DNA of 10,876 nucleotides from Thermoplasmata archaeon (GTDB lineage: Archaea > Thermoplasmatota > Thermoplasmata > RBG-16-68-12), in contig JAJYKG010000054.1 in the NCBI GenBank assembly GCA_021788795.1, positions 1 through 10,876 on the forward strand, read 5' to 3'. Below the pieces are notes generated by a model. That model was not told the origin of the DNA. It saw only the letters and a list, made by a program, of their open reading frames with translations, and searched no databases. The position numbers and the translations under genes were made by a program. Position 1 is the stretch's first letter; each line of letters starts with the position of its first letter. Shown in pieces: positions 5,131-10,876 of the stretch.

Positions 5131-8100
5131 CTAGAGCCGACTGAAGTCCCGCGCCGGGTCGGCGTCGCGCTTCTCCGCGGGCTTGGGCTTCGCGGGGCCG
5201 AGGGGCTCGTGGCACCCGGGGCACTCCGCGCCCCCCTCGAGGCAGGCCTTGCAGAGCCACGTGCCGCACTCGTGCCGCTTCGTCCCCAGGAGCTTGTGCA
5301 CCGTGCACCGCGCGGGCGCGTCGTCGTCGGCCTTGGGCTTCGCGGCCTTCTTCGGCGGGGCGGGCTCGGCCTCCTCGTCCTCCTCGTCGTCGGCCTCGTC
5401 CTCGTCCTCGTCCTCCGCTTCCTGGGCCTCCTTGACCGCGGCCGCGGGCCGGACCTCGGGCTTCGCCTTCTTGTGCCGCGGCGCCTCCGGGGCCTCCTTC
5501 GTCGTGATGCGGTAGCCGCCGCCGTCGAAGATCTTGAGGGAGACCTCGAGCTTCTTCGCCTCAAAGGGGCCGAGGCGCAGCTGCTTCGCCAGGTCCACGA
5601 GGTTCCACTCCTCCTTGGGCAGGTCCAGTGCCTGGCGGATCAGGTCGTCGTTGTGCCACTCCGTCGTCGGCTCGAGGGGCGCGTCCCGGATCCAGTCCAG
5701 GTACCCCCAGATCTCCCGGGCCTCCTCGAGGTCGACCCGCGGCAGGGCCGCGCTGACGTCGGTCAGGCGGATCGCATCCAGGTCGGGGCGGTGCGCGAGG
5801 AGCGTCGCGCCCACGGCCTCGTACTTCCGCAGGTCCTCTGCCGCGAGGTTCTCCGGCGCCAGGACCGCGGGCGTGTTCACGTAGGCGATGACCTCGTCCA
5901 GCGCCTCCAGGGGCACGGAGCAGTACTTGAAGATCTCCTCGCGGGTCGCAGGCCGCCGCATCTGCTGCTCGAACCGCACGACGTGCTCCGCGTGGGCCTC
6001 GACCTGGGCCAGGTGGGCCTTCGCCTCCGCGAGCTTGCGCCCCTGGACCGCGGCCTCGTAGGCCGGGTCGAGGGCGAGGGCCGCGTCGAACGCCTTGAGG
6101 GACTCGTCGAAGCGCTTGAGGTGCAGGAGGGCGAGCGCCTTGCCGCTCCAGTACGCCTTGTCCCGCGCGTCCAGGCGCGTCGCGCGATCATAGGCGTCCG
6201 CGGCGGCCTCCCAGTCCCCCGCGCGCTCCGAGCAGAAGCCGCGCATGTACCAGAGGGCCTTGTCCCCGGGCCGCGCCTCCGTGGCGTGGCCGAGGGCCGC
6301 AGCGGCCTCGGGGAACTGCTCGAGCTTGAGGTGGACCATCCCCTTGCCCCGCCAGGCGTCCGCGCTCTGGGGCTCGGACTCCAGGGCGGCCTCGAAGGCC
6401 TTGAGGGCGTCCGCGGGTCGGTCCAGCGCCTCCAGGGCGGCTCCCCGCCACGCCAGGATCCGCGCGTCCCCGGGCCGCGCCCGCAGGACCATCTCGAAGC
6501 ACCCGAGGGCGTCCGCGGCGTGGTCCGTCTTCAGGAGGCACAGGCCCTTCGTGCGGAACGCGTCGTAGTTGTTGGGGTCCTTGGTGAAAATCACGGCCAG
6601 GAGGGAGAGCGCGTCGTCGAAGTGCCCGTCCTCCGCCGCGCACGCGGCCTTGCCGTTGAGGAAGTCCAGGTTGTCGTGCTCCAGGACGAGCCCGTCCTCG
6701 AAGACCTTGAGCGCCTCCGCGGTGCGGCCCAGGTCCAGGAGGACCCGCCCGCGCTGCGCGATCGCGTATCGGTCCCCGGGGCTCAGGGAGAGGGTGCGCT
6801 CGAACGCCGCGAGCGCGTCCTCGTGCCGGCCGAGGCGGAGGAGCGTGCCCCCGCGGGCGTTCCAGGTCCGCCGGTCCATGGGGTCCAAGCGCGCGGCCGC
6901 GTCGAACGTCTCCAGGGCGAGGTCGGGCTTGCCCAGGCGCTCGTACGCGAGGGCCTTCTCCCGCACCGCATCCGCGTCGCGCGGGTCGAGGGCCAGGAGG
7001 CGGTCGCACACGTCGACCACGGCCTTGTAGGCCTCCGAGGCCACGAGGACGTCCCGCTTGGACCGCAGCAGGTCGGCCCTCTCCGGCGCCAGGCTCGTCG
7101 CGCGGTTGATCGCGGACAGGGCGTCCCGCTCGTCCCCCGCCGCATGGGCGAGGCGCGACCGGCGCGCCCATGCCTCCGGGTCCTTCGGGTCGAAGGCGGT
7201 GAGCCGCGCGCACGCCTCGAGGGCCTCCGCGGTCTTGCCGAGGGCCTCGAGGGCGTCGCAGCTCCCGAGGGTCGCGGCGCGGTCCTCCGGGGCCACGGCG
7301 AGGGCCCGCGCGTAGGCCGCGAGCGCCTCCTCGTACCGGTGGAGGGACAGGAGGCACGCCCCCTGGCTCACGGCGGCCGCGGTCAGCGTCGGGTCGAGGG
7401 ACGACGCCTGGCCGAACGCGGCCACGGCCTCCTCCGTCCGCTTCAGGGCTTCGAGGCAGGCGCCCTTCCCGGCCCAGGCGCGCGCGTGCTTCGCGTCGAT
7501 CGCGAGGACGCGGTCGAAGGCCGCGATCCCCTGCTCGTAGCGCTTCGCGCCCTGGAGGGAGAGGCCGAGCAGGTGCCACGCCTTCGGGTCCGCGGGCGCG
7601 TACCGCGTGGCCCGGTCGAGGGAGTCCGCGGCGTCCGCGTAGGCCTTGAGCTGGAACTGGGCGCGCGCCTTGTCGTACCAGAGGCCCGCGTTGGCGGGGT
7701 CCGACTCGAGGGCGGCGTCGAACGCGCGCACGGCGTCCGCGGGCCGTCCCAGGACGAGCAGCAGGGAGGCCTCCCGGACCCACGCCTTCGCGTCGCGGGG
7801 GTCGAGGCGCACGACGTTCTCGTACGCGGCGAGGGCCTCCTCGCGCTGCCCGAGGGCCTCGTGGGCCTCGCCCTTCGCGAGCCACGTGCCCGCGTCCTTG
7901 GGGTCACGGGCGAGAATCGCCTCGCAGGAGCGGAGGAGGATCTTGGGAGCCTTGGAGGAACGGAGGGCGTCCCGCTGCCCGCGCATCGCGTCCACGTCGT
8001 CCGGCGCGAGGACCAGGATCTGGTCGAACGTCGCGTGGGCGTCCTCGGGGCGGTGCATCTCCAGGAGGGCGCGGCCCTTGTCCTTCATCGCGCGGAGGTT

Positions 8101-9354
8101 GTGCGCGTCCAGGGCCAGGATCGCGTCGCACGTGGCCGCCACATCGGGCCAGCGCTCGGCCGCGAGGAGGAGCTGCCGCTTCAGGTCGTACCCGTCGTAG
8201 GACTGCGGCTCCACCGCGAGGAACTCGTCCACCGCGGCGAGGGCCTCGTCCTTCCGGCCCGCCGTCACGTAGGCCTCGGCGCGGGTGAACAGCGCGGCGG
8301 AGTGCCGCGGGTCCAGGGCGAGGACGCGGCCGCACTCGCGGGCGACCTCGTCCCAGCGGGCGAGGGCGCGGAGGGACTCCAGCCGGCCCACGTGGAGGTC
8401 GAGGACCCTCGGGGTGAGGGCGATTGCGCGGTCGTATGCCGCGACCGCGTCGACGTGGCGGCCGAGGCGCTTCAGGAGCACGGCCTTCGCGGCCCACGTG
8501 GCCGGGTCGCCCTCGCGGATCCGGAGGGCCTCGTCGTACGAGCGCAGGGCGTCCTCCGGCTTGGCCGCGGCCGAGAGCACGTCGCCGCGCGCGCGCCACG
8601 CGTCCGGGTCGTAGGGGTCGACCTCGAGGATGCGGTCGAGGCACCGCAGCGCCCGTTCGGTCTGATGGAGCGCCAGGTAGACCTGGGCCTTGCCCTCCAG
8701 GGCCTCCTTGCGGTCCGGGGCGATGTGGAGCGCGCGGTCGTAGGACGCGTTCGCGTCCTCGTGCTGGCCGAGCCGCCGGTGCGCGTCTCCCTTGCGGACC
8801 CACATGTCCGCGTCCTCGGGGATCAGGGCGAGCAGGCGCGCGTACCCGTTGACGTCGTCCGGGGCGAGGTTCACGGCCTGGACGTAGGCGCGGATCGCCT
8901 CCTGGGACTGCCCCAGGGCGGCGTGGGCCTCGCCCTTCCGCTCCCACACGCCCTTCGACTTGGGGCGGACCCGCAGGGCCGCGTCGTAGTAGGGCAGGGC
9001 GTCCGCGGCGCGGCCCTGGGCCGCGAGGACGTCCCCCTGGGCCGCGAGGGCCCGGACGCTGGAGCTGTTGAGGGTGAGGGCGCGGGAGGCCGCGGTCTGC
9101 GCGAGGTCCGTCGAGCCGACCCGGAGGAACCCTCCGCTGACGCGGGCGTAGGCCTCGCTCCAGGAGTCCGGCCGCCGCTTCGTGAGTTCGCCGCCCGATT
9201 CGAGCACGCCGAGGGCGCGCCCGTACGCGGACGCGGCGCGCCGCGCGTTCCCGCGTTCCACGAGTTCGTCGCCTGAGGCCGTGAGCTTCGTCGCCCGGTC
9301 GAGGGCCCGTGCCTCCCGATCGAGGAGGCCAGGGAGGAGTGCCATCCCGATCAT
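5131..9354 (-). CDS. Giant tetratricopeptide repeat protein with C-terminal zinc cluster (about 1407 aa)
   Basis: About 31 tandem TPR units of 34 residues fill residues 20-1100, most opening with P-x-D/N-x2-A-W and ending A-x3-Y/F-D-x-A-L-x-L/A. TPR arrays form a superhelix that binds partner proteins. The C-terminal 270 residues are different: a helical, winged-helix-like segment (about 1134-1283), a Lys/Ala/Pro linker, an almost purely Asp/Glu run (about 1313-1328), and a zinc cluster at about 1350-1382 in the order CxxH, HxC, CxxC, CxxCH that resembles a B-box or RING-like cross-brace. No signal peptide or membrane helix is visible, so it is probably a cytoplasmic scaffold. The start is uncertain: ATG 9354 is taken, ATG 9345 is as good, and TTG 9393 would fit a leaderless transcript from the TATA box at 9418-9425; the frame beyond that crosses the promoter. 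Confidence 0.9.
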   Translation of the reverse strand: MIGMALLPGLLDREARALDRATKLTASGDELVERGNARRAASAYGRALGVLESGGELTKRRPDSWSEAYARVSGGFLRVGSTDLAQTAASRALTLNSSSVRALAAQGDVLAAQGRAADALPYYDAALRVRPKSKGVWERKGEAHAALGQSQEAIRAYVQAVNLAPDDVNGYARLLALIPEDADMWVRKGDAHRRLGQHEDANASYDRALHIAPDRKEALEGKAQVYLALHQTERALRCLDRILEVDPYDPDAWRARGDVLSAAAKPEDALRSYDEALRIREGDPATWAAKAVLLKRLGRHVDAVAAYDRAIALTPRVLDLHVGRLESLRALARWDEVARECGRVLALDPRHSAALFTRAEAYVTAGRKDEALAAVDEFLAVEPQSYDGYDLKRQLLLAAERWPDVAATCDAILALDAHNLRAMKDKGRALLEMHRPEDAHATFDQILVLAPDDVDAMRGQRDALRSSKAPKILLRSCEAILARDPKDAGTWLAKGEAHEALGQREEALAAYENVVRLDPRDAKAWVREASLLLVLGRPADAVRAFDAALESDPANAGLWYDKARAQFQLKAYADAADSLDRATRYAPADPKAWHLLGLSLQGAKRYEQGIAAFDRVLAIDAKHARAWAGKGACLEALKRTEEAVAAFGQASSLDPTLTAAAVSQGACLLSLHRYEEALAAYARALAVAPEDRAATLGSCDALEALGKTAEALEACARLTAFDPKDPEAWARRSRLAHAAGDERDALSAINRATSLAPERADLLRSKRDVLVASEAYKAVVDVCDRLLALDPRDADAVREKALAYERLGKPDLALETFDAAARLDPMDRRTWNARGGTLLRLGRHEDALAAFERTLSLSPGDRYAIAQRGRVLLDLGRTAEALKVFEDGLVLEHDNLDFLNGKAACAAEDGHFDDALSLLAVIFTKDPNNYDAFRTKGLCLLKTDHAADALGCFEMVLRARPGDARILAWRGAALEALDRPADALKAFEAALESEPQSADAWRGKGMVHLKLEQFPEAAAALGHATEARPGDKALWYMRGFCSERAGDWEAAADAYDRATRLDARDKAYWSGKALALLHLKRFDESLKAFDAALALDPAYEAAVQGRKLAEAKAHLAQVEAHAEHVVRFEQQMRRPATREEIFKYCSVPLEALDEVIAYVNTPAVLAPENLAAEDLRKYEAVGATLLAHRPDLDAIRLTDVSAALPRVDLEEAREIWGYLDWIRDAPLEPTTEWHNDDLIRQALDLPKEEWNLVDLAKQLRLGPFEAKKLEVSLKIFDGGGYRITTKEAPEAPRHKKAKPEVRPAAAVKEAQEAEDEDEDEADDEEDEEAEPAPPKKAAKPKADDDAPARCTVHKLLGTKRHECGTWLCKACLEGGAECPGCHEPLGPAKPKPAEKRDADPARDFSRL

Positions 9355-9417
9355 CCCATCCCGCGGCGTCCCTACCCGGGACGCGTCTGACAAATGGCCG
9401 ACATGATGGATGCCTGA

Positions 9418-9425
9418 CTTATACC
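9418..9425. promoter_or_regulatory. TATA box between the divergent TPR and surface protein genes, probably bidirectional
   Basis: The sequence is CTTATACC on the plus strand and GGTATAAG on the minus strand. It is the only TATA-like patch between the two genes. For the TPR gene it predicts a start near 9395; for the 9512 gene it predicts a start near 9447 and a leader of about 65 bases. Use in the plus direction is less certain. Confidence 0.5.
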
Positions 9426-9511
9426 TATCGTCAACGGGGGCACGGGCGCCCGCGCCGGGAGGAGAAGCTACTTCCCCGCGGAGCGGTTGGGACTTCCGAG
9501 GCACCCGGACC

Positions 9512-10291
9512 GTGACCCCGGACGACCGCCGCATCCGCCGCACGCTGGCCCTCGCCGCCGCGGCCGCCGCGATCCTGCTCGTCGCCGCGGCACCGGCCCC
9601 CGCCGCGGCCGCGGCCGCGTCGGGCATGGGGATCGGGGTCCTCTCCGTGGACGGCGTCCTCCAGGAGAACATCACCCTGCCCGTCGCCGGGACGTACTAC
9701 CTGGGCCTCGCCACGGATGACGCGTCCTCGTTCGTCAACGCGAGCGTGACGTACAACGGCAGCCTGCTCGCGCAGGACAACCGGACCGGGTCCGCCGCCG
9801 CGGCCGTCTCCCTCCCCGCGGGGAACTACACGGTCTCCCTGGCGGGGCGCGGCCGGGCGGCCCTGGCCTGGGACTTCACGAACGGCTCGCTCCGGGAGTT
9901 CCCCGACAACCAGACCCTGGTGGCGTTCCTGCGCCCCTCGGGCCCGCGGCTCCGGGTGACCGTCGCCCTGGGGGACGCCCGGTCCCTGAGCCTCTCCGTC
10001 TACGACGCCGGACTCCGGTTCGTCGGGAACGAGACCGTGACGGCCTCGGGGTCCGCCGACTTCGTCCTGCCGTCCGCCCGGGCGGACGCCGCGTACCTCC
10101 TGGCCACCGTGACCGCGGGCAACCCCGGCGGGCGCTTCGGGCTCTCCTGGAGCGCGTCGTCGCCGCCGCCCGCCTTCTCCCTGGATCCCTGGCTGGCGGC
10201 CTTCCTGTGGATCCTCGTTCCCGTCGCGGTGGCCGCGCTCCTGTTCCTGCTCGTGCGTCGCGCGCGAATCCGCCGCGGCATGGGCCCCTGA
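9512..10291 (+). CDS. Secreted, membrane-anchored, sequon-rich surface protein (259 aa)
   Basis: A basic N-terminus (RRIRR) and a long Ala/Leu core to about residue 36 form a signal peptide. The extracellular part is beta-rich (about 40-215) with a pattern reminiscent of pre-peptidase C-terminal (PPC-like) sandwiches: VLQENITLPVAGTYYLGL, then LPAGNYTVSLAG. One membrane helix (about 227-248) is followed by an Arg-rich cytoplasmic tail. Eight N-x-S/T sequons (Asn 53, 76, 82, 90, 105, 124, 133, 173) lie in 125 residues, so heavy N-glycosylation is likely. GTG 9512 is chosen because it sits just before the signal peptide; ATG 9410 in the same frame lies upstream of the TATA box and adds a Pro/Gly/Arg-rich stretch before the basic region. 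A role at the cell surface is inferred; no enzymatic motif is visible. Confidence 0.8.
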   Translation: MTPDDRRIRRTLALAAAAAAILLVAAAPAPAAAAAASGMGIGVLSVDGVLQENITLPVAGTYYLGLATDDASSFVNASVTYNGSLLAQDNRTGSAAAAVSLPAGNYTVSLAGRGRAALAWDFTNGSLREFPDNQTLVAFLRPSGPRLRVTVALGDARSLSLSVYDAGLRFVGNETVTASGSADFVLPSARADAAYLLATVTAGNPGGRFGLSWSASSPPPAFSLDPWLAAFLWILVPVAVAALLFLLVRRARIRRGMGP

Positions 10292-10329
10292 CCTCCTCTT
10301 TGTCAACGCGCGCGGCGCGTCGCGATGAG

Positions 10330-10338
10330 GCTAAATAG
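10330..10338 (+). promoter_or_regulatory. TATA box of the 72-aa gene
   Basis: GCTAAATAG centred near 10335 predicts transcription from about 10361. This is downstream of the in-frame ATG at 10350 and about 25 bases before ATG 10386, so it decides the start in favour of 10386. Confidence 0.5.
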
Positions 10339-10385
10339 CGGCACGTGCGATGCGGCGGACAGACGTCGGACAGGGATGGGAACAC

Positions 10386-10604
10386 ATGCCGAAGAAGGGA
10401 CCTCTGGACCCGATCAAGATGCGGAAGGAGACCCGCGAGTGGCTCGCCTCACACACCCTCGAGGACGTGCGCGGGGTCGCACGCGAGCTCGAGAACGCGG
10501 GCGAGGACGTGAGCGAACTCGTCGACGCGATCAACGAGCTGGAAGCCCTCGTCAACACGGGACCGACGCACTCGAGGCACGAGTCGGCCAAAGCCGAAGC
10601 CTGA
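10386..10604 (+). CDS. Small helical hypothetical protein (72 aa)
   Basis: The product is charged and mostly helical: a basic start (MPKKGPLDPIKMRKETREWL), two predicted helices separated near Gly39-Glu40 (through VRGVARELENAG and VSELVDAINELEALV), and a disordered tail with His/Ser/Lys. There are no cysteines, membrane segments or recognisable motifs. Its heptad-like Leu/Val/Ile spacing could support dimerisation. The gene has its own TATA box, and its stop (TGA 10602-10604) lies one base from the 3' end of the convergent tRNA-Gly. I do not recognise the family; a small regulatory or structural protein is possible. The start at 10386 is preferred over ATG 10350 because of the promoter position. 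Confidence 0.7.
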   Translation: MPKKGPLDPIKMRKETREWLASHTLEDVRGVARELENAGEDVSELVDAINELEALVNTGPTHSRHESAKAEA

Positions 10605-10605
10605 G

Positions 10606-10676
10606 TGCGCGGGGCGGGAGTCGAACCCGCGTCGCAAGCTTGGAAGGCTTGAGTCATACCGCTAGACTACCCGCGC
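10606..10676 (-). tRNA. tRNA-Gly (anticodon TCC)
   Basis: On the minus strand the acceptor stem pairs GCGCGGG (10676-10670) with CCCGCGC (10613-10607), followed by discriminator A at 10606. The T arm is GCGGG-TTCGACT-CCCGC. The anticodon arm is CAAGC-CTTCCAA-GCTTG, giving TCC at positions 34-36, which decodes GGA (Gly). The length is 71 nt, with no intron and no encoded CCA. Confidence 0.95.
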
Positions 10677-10701
10677 GCGGACGGCGCAAGCGAGCGGACT
10701 T

Positions 10702-10710
10702 CTTTTAACC
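10702..10710 (-). promoter_or_regulatory. TATA box of tRNA-Gly
   Basis: The minus strand reads GGTTAAAAG, preceded by the purine-rich GGAAA. Its centre is about 30 bases before the mature tRNA 5' end, the same arrangement as at tRNA-Glu. Confidence 0.65.
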
Positions 10711-10749
10711 TTTCCGAGCGGGAGCGTGCCCGCTCTGTCCGGGAATCCG

Positions 10750-10797
10750 AAAAAATAAGAGGGACCGGCGGGAGCGTCGAGGCGACCCGTCCCGCCG
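10750..10797 (-). terminator. Hairpin plus T-run terminator of the minus-strand gene at the right edge
   Basis: On the minus strand an 8-bp perfect stem forms between CGGCGGGA (10797-10790) and TCCCGCCG (10773-10766) around a 16-base loop. Ten bases further on comes a run of six T (10755-10750) within TCTTATTTTTTC. Archaeal termination relies mainly on T-runs, so the T-run is the key part; the hairpin may be incidental. It follows the stop of the partial gene by 25 bases and precedes the tRNA-Gly promoter. Confidence 0.55.
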
Positions 10798-10821
10798 ATC
10801 GAGATGGGATGGATGCGAGCC

Positions 10822-10876
10822 TTAGCCATCGTCGTCGGATGCGTCCATGGACAGGGAGCACCCGTACGACGCGTAC
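10822..10876 (-). CDS. C-terminal end of an unidentified minus-strand protein (partial)
   Basis: Read from the right edge, the frame gives Tyr-Ala-Ser-Tyr-Gly-Cys-Ser-Leu-Ser-Met-Asp-Ala-Ser followed by Asp-Asp-Asp-Gly and TAA (10824-10822). An acidic, Ser/Asp-rich tail is typical of protein C-termini, and a terminator-like structure lies just downstream on the same strand. Only 17 codons are visible, so the assignment rests mainly on that context. The plus-strand ATG at 10847 is the alternative reading and has no promoter. Confidence 0.4.
   Translation of the reverse strand, partial: YASYGCSLSMDASDDDG

Noticed and set aside
5209..9276. A 1355-codon open frame on the plus strand opposite the TPR gene
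   Set aside because: It is the antisense shadow of a GC-rich repeat gene: the peptide is a monotonous Arg/Gly/Val/Leu mix with periodicity imposed by the TPR units, and the TPR frame has clear motif conservation.
5131..9354. The regular 102-base periodicity as a DNA tandem repeat or CRISPR-like array
   Set aside because: The periodicity is that of 34-residue TPR units; the units differ strongly at DNA level, and no short repeat with unique spacers is present.
10299..10325. GC-rich inverted repeat after the 9512 gene as a terminator
   Set aside because: The stem is short (about 6 bp) and no T-run follows it; the only nearby pyrimidine tract precedes it.

Overview
The window looks like chromosomal DNA from a high-GC archaeon, most probably an uncultured member of the Thermoplasmatota. 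Three things point this way. Two tRNA genes lack an encoded CCA end. Most genes have an A/T-rich TATA-like box about 20-30 bases before a start codon with little or no leader and no convincing Shine-Dalgarno site. The products include a zinc ribbon fused to membrane helices, a SWIM-like zinc finger protein, a giant TPR protein and signal-peptide proteins with a C-terminal membrane anchor. The lineage is an inference from style, not from a marker gene. GC content is very high, so long spurious ORFs run on both strands.

Layout, left to right. Positions 1-120 hold the tail of an unidentified plus-strand gene, followed by a small cysteine-rich protein gene (230-391). A minus-strand tRNA-Glu(CTC) (562-634) is divergent from a two-gene plus-strand operon: a zinc ribbon membrane protein (740-1057) whose stop overlaps the start of a nitrilase-superfamily hydrolase (1054-1875). 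Next come a secreted, membrane-anchored protein (1917-3023) and, convergent with it and sharing a CTAG at the stops, a six-helix membrane protein (3020-3907, minus). From a separate promoter, a two-domain zinc protein (4011-4655) is followed by a 105-residue unknown protein (4759-5076). That small gene lies between two near-identical palindromes built on CTAACATGTTAG.

The right half is dominated by a minus-strand gene for a protein of about 1400 residues with roughly 31 TPR units, a charged linker and a C-terminal zinc cluster (5131-9354). It is divergent, probably from one bidirectional TATA box, from a signal-peptide, C-terminally anchored protein that is very rich in N-glycosylation sequons (9512-10291). 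A 72-residue helical protein (10386-10604), a minus-strand tRNA-Gly(TCC), and a terminator plus the tail of another minus-strand gene close the window.

No phage, insertion sequence, CRISPR array or defence operon is recognisable. The most unusual structure is the pair of palindromes bracketing the 105-residue gene. The TPR protein with its zinc tail and the DUF6582-like/SWIM-like fusion are the other items worth pursuing. Cell-surface or membrane proteins make up four of the genes, but apart from the nitrilase pair nothing ties the genes into one pathway.
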